NCBI GenBank assembly: GCA_021786265.1
Contig: JAJYNP010000040.1
Location: 1 to 29,135, forward strand
Source: Chloroflexota bacterium
Lineage (GTDB): Bacteria > Chloroflexota > Limnocylindria > Limnocylindrales > CSP1-4
Direction: 5' to 3'
DNA length: 29,135 bases
In this document: positions 1-8,296 of the stretch, piece by piece
Position numbering within the stretch: the first letter of the stretch is position 1
Layout of the letters: each line of letters begins with the position of its first letter
Translations under genes and position numbers: made by a program
Notes under the pieces: generated by a model
What the model saw: the letters and a program-made list of their open reading frames with translations, nothing else
Databases searched by the model: none
Told to the model about the DNA's origin: nothing

Positions 1-27
1 CCGGCCCGGAACCGAGGACCGGGCCGG
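1..27. terminator. GC-only hairpin at window edge
   Basis: Positions 1-9 (CCGGCCCGG) are exactly complementary to 19-27 (CCGGGCCGG), with a 9-nt loop. This could be the 3' hairpin of a gene that ends to the left of the window. No T-tract follows, so intrinsic termination is not certain. Confidence 0.4.
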
Positions 28-193
28 CTGACGACGGCCGGAGAGTATATGAACACCGTCGCCGTCGGTCTGTCCAGCCCCGTCGGCAGATGTGTGGACA
101 GATGCTGTCGCCGGCAGATGCAGAGCGCGAGCTCCCAGGCCACAGGTCCAGGCTCTGCTCGCCGGCCTCCCGGGCACGCTATCGTTCCCCGAG

Positions 194-1192
194 ATGGTCT
201 CGCACCGGTTTGCTGCAGCCTCGACGACCCGCGTGCTCGTGCTCGGCGATCTCGTGCTCGACGTCATTCTCGCGCCATCCGGGCCGCTCAGGAGGGGCAC
301 GGACGTCGCCGGACACGTGTCGTTCCGGCAGGGAGGATCGGCCGCGACCACCGCGCGGTGGTTCGCCAGGTTGGGTCTCGACACGTCATTCGTGACCGCG
401 GTGGCAGACGACGGCCTGGGCGACTGCCTGGTCGCCTATCTCGAAGCACGCCGGGTGCTCGTCCACGCCGTACGCCTCCATGGCGCCCGTACGGGACGCC
501 TCGGTGTGCTCGTCGAGGACGGCGACCGATCATTCGTCGCCGACCGGGCCGTGATCCACCGCCTGGCGCCGCGCCATCTGCGGAGGTCCTGGTTCGCTGG
601 AGTCAGGCTCTTCCACGTGCCGGCGTACTCGCTGGTGGGTGACCTCCTGGCGACCACGTCGCTGCGCGCCGCGTGGCTCGCGAAGCGGGACGGCGCGCTG
701 ATCAGCGTGGACCTGTCGTCCGCGGGGTTCCTCGAGTCGGAGGGGCCCGGGTTGATTCTCGAGCGTGTCGCGGCGCTGAGGCCGGACGTCCTGCTCGCCA
801 CCCGCGCCGAGGCCACCGCGGCGACCACCGAGGAGGGAGTCGAGGCGCTGCTGCGCCTCGCGCCGCTCGTCATCGTCAAGGCGGGGGCAGAGGGCGCGTC
901 GGCTCACCTTCGCGATGGCCGCGCTCCTGTGGAGGTGCCGGCTCGCGGAGCGCCCGTGGCCGACACTACGGGCGCCGGCGACGCCTTCGACGCGGGGTTT
1001 CTGGCGGCATTCCTGACGGACACAGCCGATCCCTCGAGCCCGAGCGATCGCGATCTTCGCCGCGCCCTGGAGGCCGGTCACCGGGCGGCGCGTCGCGAGC
1101 TGACCGGACGGCGCGACGAGCTGGCAATCTCCGGGCTGACGGCCACGCGCGCCGGTGTGGCGCTGAGCGACGGGAAACCTGGCCGGACCTGA
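194..1192 (+). CDS. PfkB-family carbohydrate kinase
   Basis: This is an ATP-dependent sugar or nucleoside kinase of the ribokinase/PfkB fold, about 332 residues, which is a usual family length. The N-terminal strand GDLVLDVI and the glycine-rich stretch RQGGSAATTARW match the substrate half of the fold. The C-terminal signature DTTGAGDAFDAGF (about residues 255-267) holds the catalytic Asp and the anion hole. I place the start at ATG 194, just before the conserved N-terminus; no good ribosome site is visible there. An upstream in-frame ATG at 92 would add an arginine-rich tail unlike the family. The substrate is not readable. The gene lies upstream of a nucleoside-salvage run, so a nucleoside (for example pseudouridine) or a released sugar is plausible, but that is inference. 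The lacI promoter starts about 120 bp after its stop. Confidence 0.85.
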   Translation: MVSHRFAAASTTRVLVLGDLVLDVILAPSGPLRRGTDVAGHVSFRQGGSAATTARWFARLGLDTSFVTAVADDGLGDCLVAYLEARRVLVHAVRLHGARTGRLGVLVEDGDRSFVADRAVIHRLAPRHLRRSWFAGVRLFHVPAYSLVGDLLATTSLRAAWLAKRDGALISVDLSSAGFLESEGPGLILERVAALRPDVLLATRAEATAATTEEGVEALLRLAPLVIVKAGAEGASAHLRDGRAPVEVPARGAPVADTTGAGDAFDAGFLAAFLTDTADPSSPSDRDLRRALEAGHRAARRELTGRRDELAISGLTATRAGVALSDGKPGRT

Positions 1193-1309
1193 GCGGGGCG
1201 GCAGGGCGAGACCGGCGAGGCGGGGCGAGGCCCTGGCGCCGGGACGACGCCCGGGCAATCCCCGATCCCGAACAGACGCACATCCGTCCACACACATCCG
1301 ACCACCCCG

Positions 1310-1338
1310 TTGACATTGCGTTCCGGCGACGCTATACA
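1310..1338 (+). promoter_or_regulatory. sigma70-type promoter of the lacI-led operon
   Basis: A perfect -35 box TTGACA (1310-1315), a 17-bp spacer and TATACA (1333-1338) as the -10 box. Transcription would start near 1345, inside the palindromic operator, leaving a leader of about 43 nt that carries GGAGG at 1379-1383. This is the strongest promoter match in the nucleoside locus. Confidence 0.7.
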
Positions 1339-1344
1339 AGCGCA

Positions 1345-1366
1345 CAACCGGTTGCGCAACCGGTTG
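1345..1366. promoter_or_regulatory. double LacI-type operator, 22-bp perfect palindrome
   Basis: Two copies of the 10-bp palindrome CAACCGGTTG lie at 1345-1354 and 1357-1366, separated by CG, so the whole 22 bp is itself a perfect palindrome. The second copy extends to the 12-bp palindrome GCAACCGGTTGC (1356-1367). A central CpG flanked by symmetric arms is typical of LacI/GalR operators. The site begins 6 bp after the -10 box, so a bound repressor would block initiation. The gene immediately downstream encodes a LacI-family protein, which makes autoregulation the simplest reading. Confidence 0.75.
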
Positions 1367-1387
1367 CACAACGCAGTCGGAGGCAGC

Positions 1388-2386
1388 GTGCCTGGAACTC
1401 GGGTCACCATCCGGGATGTCGCAAGCGCGGCCGGCGTCCACGCCTCGACCGTCTCGCGCATCCTCCGAGGGACCTCGTCGCGGCCCGGTCCGACCCGCGA
1501 TCGTGTACTGAGGGTCGCCCAGGAGCTTGGCTACCAGCCGAATCTGCTCGCCCGGGCATTGACCGAGCAACGCGCGCCGATCGTGCCGTTGCTGATCCCT
1601 GACGTGGCGAATGCCTTCTTTCCCGAGCTCGCGCTCGGCGCGGAGGAGGCGGCCCGCCGTGCGGGCTATGCGCTGCTCCTGTGCAACACGGAGAGCGAGG
1701 CGAACCTCGAGCGCCAGTATCTCGAATCGTTGGTGCCGCTGCAGGTCCCGTTCGTGGTCGTCGTGCCGAACTCCGAGACCTCCGCCGATACCCTGCGCGA
1801 GTTCTCGGCGCGGTGCCCGATCGTCATCGTCGACCGCCTCCTTGACGGGCTCGACCTGCCCAGCGTCAGCGTGGACAACCAGCTCGGAGGACGCCTCGCG
1901 ACGGAGCACCTCCTCGATCTCGGCCACACGCACATCGCGTGTATCGCCGGCCCGCAGGACGCATCCACCGCGAAGGACCGCCTGCACGGATACGCGCTCG
2001 CCATGGAGGAGCGATCCCTCGAGACGACGGTGATCCGCGGCGGGTTCACGACCGCGGACGGGACTCGCGCCGCGCAGGCGTTCCTGCGTCTCCGTTCGCG
2101 CCCGACGGCGGTCACGGCCCCCAACGATCTGGCTGCCCTTGCGTTCATCCGTGGCCTCGAGACGCACGGCGTCCGCGTTCCGACCGACGTCTCCGTGGTC
2201 GGCTTCGACGATCTCGTCTTCGCCGCCTATTCGCGCCCTGCGCTGACAACCATCCACCAGCCTGCCAGGCGGATGGGCGCGACCGCGATCGCCGTCGCGC
2301 TCTCGCCCGGCGCCGACGGGCGTCTGGCGCACATCCGGCTTCGTCCCCGCCTGGTCGTCAGGGAATCCACGAGGGCGGTGGGGTGA
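1388..2386 (+). CDS. LacI-family transcriptional repressor
   Basis: A DNA-binding repressor of about 332 residues. The N-terminal helix-turn-helix (residues about 6-28, TIRDVASAAGVHASTVSRIL) is followed by a hinge and a periplasmic-binding-protein-like sensor domain. Family landmarks are YQPNLLARAL, the segment PLLIPDVANAFFPELA, and GFDDLVFAAYSRPALTTIHQP near the C-terminus. I choose GTG 1388 because GGAGG lies at 1379-1383 and the protein then begins right before the HTH; a TTG at 1310 would lie within the -35 box. It overlaps the ribokinase gene by 4 nt (GTGA). Position and the palindromic operator upstream suggest it controls the nucleoside operon. The inducer may be ribose, a nucleoside or a phosphorylated derivative, but the sequence does not settle this. 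Confidence 0.92.
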   Translation: MPGTRVTIRDVASAAGVHASTVSRILRGTSSRPGPTRDRVLRVAQELGYQPNLLARALTEQRAPIVPLLIPDVANAFFPELALGAEEAARRAGYALLLCNTESEANLERQYLESLVPLQVPFVVVVPNSETSADTLREFSARCPIVIVDRLLDGLDLPSVSVDNQLGGRLATEHLLDLGHTHIACIAGPQDASTAKDRLHGYALAMEERSLETTVIRGGFTTADGTRAAQAFLRLRSRPTAVTAPNDLAALAFIRGLETHGVRVPTDVSVVGFDDLVFAAYSRPALTTIHQPARRMGATAIAVALSPGADGRLAHIRLRPRLVVRESTRAVG

Positions 2387-3345
2387 GGATCGTGGTGTTC
2401 GGCAGCCTGAACCTCGACACGACGATTGCGGTCGACCGCCGGCCGGATTGGGGCGAGACGATCCTCTCGCACGGCACGGCCGTGGCTGCCGGCGGGAAGG
2501 GTGCCAACCAGGCCGCGGCCGCCGCGCGGCTGGGCGACGAGCAGGTCGTGATGGTGGGACGCGTCGGCGAGGACAGCGCGGGGGCGTTCCTGCGGGCCCA
2601 GCTCGTATCGAATGGCGTCGTCGACCGCGTGCGCGTCGATCCGGCGCGCACCACCGGCAGCGCCGTGATCCTGCGCAGCCCGAGCGGGGAGAACGCCATC
2701 GTCGTGGCCGCCGGCGCGAACGACGGCGTCGTTGCCGACGACCTGGCGGCACTGGAGGCGCCCGACGAGCCCACCGTTCTCGTGCTCCAGCTCGAGGTCC
2801 CCGTCAAGGTCGTGACGGAGGCGGCCGCTCTCGCGAAGTCCCGCGGATGGCACGTACTGTTGAACGTGGCACCGGTTCGACCGGGGGCGGACGGTCTCGT
2901 CGGCACGGCCGATACGCTGGTCGCGAACGAGGTCGAGGCGGGGCAGCTCACCGGCCTGCCGGTGCGCGATGTCGCCGGAGCCGTCGCGGCCGGCGAGATG
3001 CTCCTGGCGCGCGGTCCGTCCCGAGTCGCGGTCACACTCGGCGAACACGGCGCAGTGCTGGTCGGTCGGGACGGGGCGTGGCACGCGCCGGCGCCAGCGG
3101 TCGACGTGGTTGACACGACCGCCGCCGGCGACGCGTTCGTGGGCGCGCTGGCGGTGGCGATCGCCGAGGAGCGCCCCGATGTGCAGGCGCTCGCACTGGC
3201 GGTCGCGGCCGGGTCGCTGGCGTCCACCCTGGCCGGCGCTCAACCGTCTCTCCCTGACCGAGCCAGGGTCCTCCGGGTCGTGACCTCCGTGGGCGTCGAG
3301 GAGCCTGGGACGCCGGTGCGCGTGACCGAGGGGCTGCCTATGTGA
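2383..3345 (+). CDS. rbsK: ribokinase
   Basis: Phosphorylates ribose to ribose-5-phosphate in the cytoplasm with ATP. The 320-residue protein has the ribokinase N-terminus FGSLNLDTTI, the diagnostic substrate motif GGKGANQA (residues about 39-46), NEVEA, and the C-terminal DTTAAGDAF signature with the catalytic Asp. The alanine in DTTAAGD also occurs in true ribokinases, whereas many other PfkB members have DTTGAGD. Start GTG 2383 overlaps the lacI stop, with GAGGGCGG just ahead, so the two genes are translationally coupled. In this operon it would capture ribose released by the nucleoside hydrolases. RbsK is the best family match; deoxyribokinase activity cannot be excluded. Confidence 0.9.
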   Translation: MRIVVFGSLNLDTTIAVDRRPDWGETILSHGTAVAAGGKGANQAAAAARLGDEQVVMVGRVGEDSAGAFLRAQLVSNGVVDRVRVDPARTTGSAVILRSPSGENAIVVAAGANDGVVADDLAALEAPDEPTVLVLQLEVPVKVVTEAAALAKSRGWHVLLNVAPVRPGADGLVGTADTLVANEVEAGQLTGLPVRDVAGAVAAGEMLLARGPSRVAVTLGEHGAVLVGRDGAWHAPAPAVDVVDTTAAGDAFVGALAVAIAEERPDVQALALAVAAGSLASTLAGAQPSLPDRARVLRVVTSVGVEEPGTPVRVTEGLPM

Positions 3346-3442
3346 GTCGCCCCTGGACCCTGGCCCGGGACTCTGGTCCATCACGCTCTAGTGGGGAGCG
3401 GACAGCGTGCCCATCGAATCCAGACAAGGAGAGGAGCGCGAG

Positions 3443-4561
3443 ATGTCGATCTCGTGGATCACGAAGACCCGCCTGCCCGCGATGATCATGGCCGCGGCCG
3501 TCATCGCGACAGCGTGCAGCTCGGCGGCCACGACGGCGCCGACGGCCGCACCTGCTTCCGCCGCCGCACCTGCCAGCGCGGCGGCGTCGGCCGTCCCGGC
3601 CGCGTCCGGCGCGGCGAATATCTCGGCACCCAACTTCAAGGTCGCGTTCGTCGTCTCGGGCAACCTTGGCGACAAGGGCTTCTTCGACTCCGCGGCGGCT
3701 GGCATCGCCAAGGCGGCCTCGGACTTCGGCATCCAGACCAAGATCCTGCAGGCGTCGCCGACCGATCCGGCGCAATGGCTGCAGAACCTCGAGTCGGTGT
3801 CCAACGGCACCTACAACGTCGTCATCGGTGGCAGCACCCAGATGCACGACAACATGACGCAGGTCGCCAAGGAGCACCCGACGCAGCACTACATCCAGTT
3901 CGACGATCAGGTCGCGCTGCCGAACGTGCTCAGCATCGAGTACAAGCAGAACGACGGCTCGTACCTGGCGGGCGTGCTCGCCGCGATCGTCGCGAGCGAC
4001 AAGGCGGACTTCCCGCTCTCGAGCGGGAGCAAGACCGTCGGGCTCGTGGGCGGCATGAACATCCCCGTCATCAACGACTTCGTCGACGGGTTCACGCAGG
4101 GCGCGCAATCGGTCGACCCCTCGACCAAGGTGATCGTGTCCTACATCGGCAACTTCAACGATGCCAACAAGGCCTACAACCTGACCACGGCGATGTACGA
4201 CCAGGGCGCCGACATCGTCTTCGCGGTGGCCGGGGGCGCCGGGCTCGGCGTCCTCAAGGCGTCGGCCGAGCGCAACAAGTACTCGATCGGCGTCGACTCC
4301 GACCAGAACGGCCTCTATCCGGGGCACGTGCTGGCCTCCATGGTCAAGGAGGTCGGCAACTCACTCTACGATCAGATCAAGGCGGCGATCGCCGGTACCG
4401 CCCCCTGGGGGCAGCTGCTCCACTACGGCCTTGCCAACAACGGCGTGGGCCTGATCATCGACACCAAGGACGTTCCGCAATCGGTCGTCGACAAACTGAC
4501 CGCGGCGCAGCAGCAGGTTGCGAGCGGTGCGGTCACAGTCAAGAGCGCGTTCAGCCAGTAG
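3443..4561 (+). CDS. BMP-family nucleoside-binding lipoprotein (ABC transporter)
   Basis: Substrate-binding lipoprotein of the BMP/PnrA family, which captures nucleosides outside the cell for an ABC importer. The 372-residue precursor has a positively charged N-terminus, a hydrophobic segment and the lipobox ATAC with lipidated Cys25. A low-complexity Ala/Ser/Pro linker follows to about residue 57. The mature domain shows VVSGNLGDKGFFDSAAAG, EYKQNDGSYLAGVLA, VGLVGGMNIPVINDFVDGF and IGVDSDQNGLYPGHVL, all hallmarks of this family. I prefer ATG 3443 because AAGGAG lies at 3426-3431; an ATG-like start at 3407 would place extra charged residues before the signal. It is followed by a strong hairpin that may let it be made in excess over the transporter genes. 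Confidence 0.92.
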   Translation: MSISWITKTRLPAMIMAAAVIATACSSAATTAPTAAPASAAAPASAAASAVPAASGAANISAPNFKVAFVVSGNLGDKGFFDSAAAGIAKAASDFGIQTKILQASPTDPAQWLQNLESVSNGTYNVVIGGSTQMHDNMTQVAKEHPTQHYIQFDDQVALPNVLSIEYKQNDGSYLAGVLAAIVASDKADFPLSSGSKTVGLVGGMNIPVINDFVDGFTQGAQSVDPSTKVIVSYIGNFNDANKAYNLTTAMYDQGADIVFAVAGGAGLGVLKASAERNKYSIGVDSDQNGLYPGHVLASMVKEVGNSLYDQIKAAIAGTAPWGQLLHYGLANNGVGLIIDTKDVPQSVVDKLTAAQQQVASGAVTVKSAFSQ

Positions 4562-4571
4562 CGCTTGCGAT

Positions 4572-4606
4572 ACCGGAGGGGGCGCGCCCGTCGCGTCCCC
4601 TCCGGT
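4572..4606 (+). terminator. stem-loop after the binding-protein gene (attenuating or stabilising)
   Basis: ACCGGAGGGG (4572-4581) pairs perfectly with CCCCTCCGGT (4597-4606) around a 15-nt loop, starting 11 nt after the stop codon. There is no U-run. Hairpins here in ABC operons commonly protect the binding-protein mRNA and reduce read-through into the transporter genes; that role is inferred. Confidence 0.65.
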
Positions 4607-4675
4607 CCAGGGTCCGCGGGCCCGGCGCCCGGGGATCCATTCCAGGGTCCGCGGGCCCGGCGCCCGGGGATCCAT
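4606..4675. repeat. exact 35-bp tandem direct repeat (2 copies)
   Basis: Copies at 4606-4640 and 4641-4675 are identical over all 35 bases and directly abut. Each begins TCCAGGGTCC and ends GGGGATCCAT, with the self-complementary core CCCGGCGCCCGGG. The block fills the space between the post-bmp hairpin and the ABC ATPase start at 4706. Identity without drift suggests a recent duplication or copy-number slippage. Confidence 0.95.
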
Positions 4676-4705
4676 GGCCTGCCCCGGGAGACGAGTGTCC
4701 ATCCG

Positions 4706-6244
4706 ATGACCACGATGACGCCCCTCCTAGAACTCAAGGGGATCACCAAACGCTTCGGTCACCTGGTTGCCAACGACCACGTGGACCTGAGTGTTGCCGA
4801 GGGTGAGATCCAGGCGCTGGTCGGCGAGAACGGCGCGGGCAAGACCACCCTCATGAACATCGTCTTCGGCCTCCTGCACGCCGACGCGGGGGAGATCCTG
4901 CTGCGCGGGAAGCCGGTGGTCATCCGCAGCCCGCTGGCGGCGACCCGCCTCGGGATCGGCATGGTCCACCAGCACTTCAAGCTGGTGCCATCGCTGACCG
5001 CCGCGGAGAACATCTTCCTCGGGCGAGAGCCGGGGCAGGGGATGTTGCTCCGGTCGGGTGACACGATCCAGCAGGCGGCTGAGCTCGCCCAGCGCTACCA
5101 GCTCGAGATCGATCCACGCGCGCGCGTCCGCTTCCTGTCAGTCGGACAGCAGCAGCGCGTCGAGATCCTCAAGGCGCTGTCATACGACGCGCACCTGCTC
5201 ATCCTCGACGAGCCGACCGCCGTGCTCACGCCGCAGGAGACGGAGGAGCTGTTCCACGTCGTCCGCGAACTCCGGGCGAAGGGCAAGACGATCATCTTCA
5301 TCACCCACAAGCTCAATGAGGTCCGAGCCGTCGCCGACCGCTTCTCGGTCATGCGTGACGGCAAGCTGATCGCCACCGTCGCGACCGGCGAGGCCACCGA
5401 GGCGGACATCGCCCGCATGATGGTCGGGCGGGACGTGCTGTTCCGGGTCTCCAAGCCCGAGGCAACGCCGGGCCGCACGGTGCTGCAGGTCCAGGGCCTG
5501 ACCGGGCTCAGGGTCGACGGCGCGGAGGCGGTGCGCGACGTCTCTTTCGAGGTCCGGGCCGGGGAGATCGTGGGGATCGCCGGGGTCGAGGGCAACGGGC
5601 AGAGCGAGCTGGCCGAGTTCGTCTGCGGTCTCCGCCCTCCCACCGCCGGGCGCGTCGGGATCGACGGCGTCGACGTGACGCACCTCGGCGTGGCGGAGCG
5701 GCGCGATGCGGGCCTGGCGTTCGTGCCGGAGGATCGCATGGACCGGGGCGTCAGCCCGTCCATGTCGATCGCGGAGAATCTGGCCGCGCCGCACTACCGT
5801 CGAGCGAAGCTGGCCACGCGCGGGATCGTCTCGCCCGGCCGGCTGCGGCGCTGGGCGCGCGGGCTGATCGGGCGGTTCGACATCCGGAACGCCCAGCCGG
5901 CCACGCCGGCACAGTCGCTGTCCGGTGGGAACATCCAGAAGGTCGTCCTCGCACGCGAGCTGACGACCGAGCCGAGAGTCCTGCTCGCCGCACAGCCCGC
6001 ACGCGGACTCGACGTCGGCGCGACGGAGGGCGTCCACGCGACGCTCATCGAGCAGCGGTCGGAGGGCCGGGCGATCCTTCTCGTGTCGTCCGAGCTGAGC
6101 GAGATCCTCTCGCTGTCCGATCGGATCCTCGTCATGTATCGCGGCCGAATCGTCCACGAGACGGTGGGCAGCAGCGCGACCGATGAGGGTCTTGGCCTGT
6201 ACATGATGGGGCTCAGGAGCGACCACCCAGGAGACGCACGATGA
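4706..6244 (+). CDS. nucleoside ABC transporter ATP-binding protein (two NBDs)
   Basis: The 512-residue double ATPase energises nucleoside import together with the two permeases that follow. The first domain is complete: Walker A GENGAGKTT (40-48), signature LSVGQQQRV (144-152) and Walker B LLILDEPTA (164-172). The second is degenerate: EGNGQSE (295-301) replaces Walker A, LSGGN is at 405-409, and AAQPARGLD (428-436) has Gln430 where the catalytic Glu would be. This asymmetry is standard for the NupO/RbsA type. ATG 4706 starts directly before the conserved LLELKGITKRFG. The nearest ribosome site, GGGAG at 4685, is rather far away, so ATG 4715 is an alternative. It overlaps the next gene by 4 nt (ATGA). 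Confidence 0.93.
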   Translation: MTTMTPLLELKGITKRFGHLVANDHVDLSVAEGEIQALVGENGAGKTTLMNIVFGLLHADAGEILLRGKPVVIRSPLAATRLGIGMVHQHFKLVPSLTAAENIFLGREPGQGMLLRSGDTIQQAAELAQRYQLEIDPRARVRFLSVGQQQRVEILKALSYDAHLLILDEPTAVLTPQETEELFHVVRELRAKGKTIIFITHKLNEVRAVADRFSVMRDGKLIATVATGEATEADIARMMVGRDVLFRVSKPEATPGRTVLQVQGLTGLRVDGAEAVRDVSFEVRAGEIVGIAGVEGNGQSELAEFVCGLRPPTAGRVGIDGVDVTHLGVAERRDAGLAFVPEDRMDRGVSPSMSIAENLAAPHYRRAKLATRGIVSPGRLRRWARGLIGRFDIRNAQPATPAQSLSGGNIQKVVLARELTTEPRVLLAAQPARGLDVGATEGVHATLIEQRSEGRAILLVSSELSEILSLSDRILVMYRGRIVHETVGSSATDEGLGLYMMGLRSDHPGDAR

Positions 6245-7341
6245 CGCACGGCACCGTCCCCATGGACGAGGAAGCGCTTGGGGGCCGGGTGGCGGGCGCC
6301 CTTCGTTCGGCCGCCAGCGCCGTCGTCCAGCCGGCGATCACCATCATCTTCGCGCTGCTGATCGGCGTGTTGGTGGTGATCGCGATCGGCCAGAACCCGG
6401 TCGCCGCCTACCACGCATTCCTCTTCGGCAGCTTTGACAACGCGCTCGATTTCGGCAACCTGCTGGCGAAAGCGACCCCGCTGATCTCGACCGGGATCTG
6501 CGTGATGATCGCGTTCCGCGGCGGCGCCTTCAACATCGGCGGCGAGGGCCAGATGTACCTCGGGGCGTTCTGGGGCGCCGTCGCCGGGTTCACGTTCGTG
6601 AGCCTGCCCGGCCCGCTGCTGATCCTCGTGATCATCGTCGTCGCGGCGATCGCCGGGGGCCTGTGGGCCGCAATCGCCGGCATCCTCAAGGCCCTCTGGG
6701 AGGTGGACGAGGTGGTCAGCACGCTGCTGCTGAACTACGTCGCCATGCTCCTTACGCAGTACCTGGTCGACAACCAGTTCAAGGACGTGACCGCAGGCGC
6801 GCCCATGACGACCTACGTGGCGAGCCAGGCGTGGCTGCCGCAGATCCTGCCGCCCTCCGCCGTCACCGTCGGCCTGCTGATCGCCCTGGTGGTCGCCGTG
6901 GCCAGCTGGTTCCTCATGTTTCGCACCGTCTGGGGCGCGAACGTCAGGTCGGTCGGCACGAACCGGCGGTTCGCCCAGGCGATGGGCATCGATGTCCGGC
7001 GCGTCCTGATCCAGACGATGTTCATCTCGGGAGCGGTCGCCGGCATCGGCGGTGCCATCGAGGTCATGGGGGTCGAGCACCGTTTCTACCAGAGTTTCTC
7101 TCCCGGCTTCGGCTTCCTTGGCCTGACCGCGGCCCTGCTCGGGCGCCTCAACCCGTGGGGCACGCTGGCCATGGCGTTCCTGTACGCCGCGCTGCTCAAC
7201 GGCGCCGCCATCATGCAGATCCAGACACCGGTCCCCAACCCGCTCGTCAACATCCTTTCGGGGATCATCGTGGTCGTCATGACGGCGCAGGCCCGACCCT
7301 CGATCGGCCGCCTCCTGCGGCGGAAGGGGAGTGCCGCATGA
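6241..7341 (+). CDS. nucleoside ABC transporter permease 1 (NupP-like)
   Basis: Integral membrane subunit of the BMP-type nucleoside importer, 366 residues, in the BPD_transp_2 family. A short cytosolic N-terminus is followed by about eight to ten hydrophobic segments, the first at about residues 35-55 (TIIFALLIGVLVVIAIG). The family motif FRGGAFNIGGEGQMYLGAFWG (about 91-111) and VRSVGTNRRFAQAMGIDV in the cytoplasmic loop are clear. The latter contacts the ATPase in related transporters. Start ATG 6241 overlaps the ATPase stop by 4 nt and the stop overlaps the next permease by 4 nt, so all three are translationally coupled. Confidence 0.92.
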   Translation: MTHGTVPMDEEALGGRVAGALRSAASAVVQPAITIIFALLIGVLVVIAIGQNPVAAYHAFLFGSFDNALDFGNLLAKATPLISTGICVMIAFRGGAFNIGGEGQMYLGAFWGAVAGFTFVSLPGPLLILVIIVVAAIAGGLWAAIAGILKALWEVDEVVSTLLLNYVAMLLTQYLVDNQFKDVTAGAPMTTYVASQAWLPQILPPSAVTVGLLIALVVAVASWFLMFRTVWGANVRSVGTNRRFAQAMGIDVRRVLIQTMFISGAVAGIGGAIEVMGVEHRFYQSFSPGFGFLGLTAALLGRLNPWGTLAMAFLYAALLNGAAIMQIQTPVPNPLVNILSGIIVVVMTAQARPSIGRLLRRKGSAA

Positions 7342-8270
7342 GCTCCTGGACGCAGCTCGTGAACGTCGACCTCCTCGGGGTGCTGCTGCTCTACACCACC
7401 CCGATCCTGCTGGCGGCCATCGGCTGCGTGTTCACGCAGCAGGCGAACATCCTCAACATCGCGATGGAGGGGATGATGCTGACCGCGGCATTCTTCGCCA
7501 TCGCGGTCGGCGCGGCCACGCAGAGCGTGTCGCTCGCGCTGGCCGGCGCCATCCTCTCGGCGATGGTGATGTCCGCGATCTTCGCCTATGTCGTGCTCGT
7601 GCTCGGAGCCGACGTGTTCGTGGCCGGGATCGGGATCAACCTGCTGGCCGACGGCCTGACCGTCTTCCTGCTCGAGCGTCTCTACAACAACGAGGGCAGC
7701 TTCACCCCCACCACGTTCCCGACGCTGTGGCGCCTCACGCTGCCGGCGAGCTGGTCGGACGCGCCCGTCCTCGGTTTCTTCTATCACACGCTCAACGGCC
7801 AGACCGTGATCGTGTTCCTGGCCCTGCTCCTCGTCGTCATATCGCACGTCGTTCTCTACCGCACCAAGATCGGCGTGCACATCCGTGCGACGGGCGAGAA
7901 CCCAGAGGCCGTCGAGGCGGCTGGCCTCAATCCCACGACGCTGAAGATCGTCACGGTCATGATCAGCGGGGCCTGCGCCGGGCTCGGCGGGGCGCAGCTG
8001 GCGATGGCGACGCTCAACACGTTCGTGCGGGAGATGACCAACGGCGTGGGCTTCATCGGTCTCTCCGCGGAGATCTTCGGGAATGCGACACCGATCGGCA
8101 CGCTGATCGCATCGACGGTCTTCGGGCTGGCGAACGCGGTGGCCGATCGCGTCCAGGTGATCCCCAGCCTGAACGTGTCCCCGGACCTCGTCCTCATGCT
8201 GCCCTACGTGGTGACGCTCGTCGCGCTCACCTTCGCCATGATCCGGCGCCGGCGCGGCCGCGTCGCCTGA
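7338..8270 (+). CDS. nucleoside ABC transporter permease 2 (NupQ-like)
   Basis: Second membrane subunit of the importer, 310 residues, again BPD_transp_2. It opens with VDLLGVLLLYTTPILLAAIGCVFTQQ and carries the motif NILNIAMEGMMLTAAFFA, equivalent to the FNIGGEG region of permease 1. The ATPase-contacting loop reads IRATGENPEAVEAAGLNP. I see about seven or eight hydrophobic segments. ATG 7338 overlaps the preceding stop as ATGA. The first nucleoside hydrolase begins 26 nt after the stop, so uptake and cleavage genes are probably co-transcribed. Confidence 0.92.
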   Translation: MSSWTQLVNVDLLGVLLLYTTPILLAAIGCVFTQQANILNIAMEGMMLTAAFFAIAVGAATQSVSLALAGAILSAMVMSAIFAYVVLVLGADVFVAGIGINLLADGLTVFLLERLYNNEGSFTPTTFPTLWRLTLPASWSDAPVLGFFYHTLNGQTVIVFLALLLVVISHVVLYRTKIGVHIRATGENPEAVEAAGLNPTTLKIVTVMISGACAGLGGAQLAMATLNTFVREMTNGVGFIGLSAEIFGNATPIGTLIASTVFGLANAVADRVQVIPSLNVSPDLVLMLPYVVTLVALTFAMIRRRRGRVA

Positions 8271-8296
8271 CCCCGTCCACCATCCGGAGGCGTCTC

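Noticed and set aside
49..642. ATG at 49 with GGAGAG just ahead, opening a + strand frame of 197 codons
   Set aside because: The spacer is only 3 nt, and the product becomes an arginine-rich shadow of the PfkB gene after about 60 residues. A short leader peptide cannot be excluded.
530..2752. A 740-codon open frame on the - strand opposite the sugar kinase, lacI and ribokinase genes
   Set aside because: It is the antisense of well-supported genes, is dominated by Arg/Gly/Asp/His, and has no domain. Long antisense frames are expected at this GC content.
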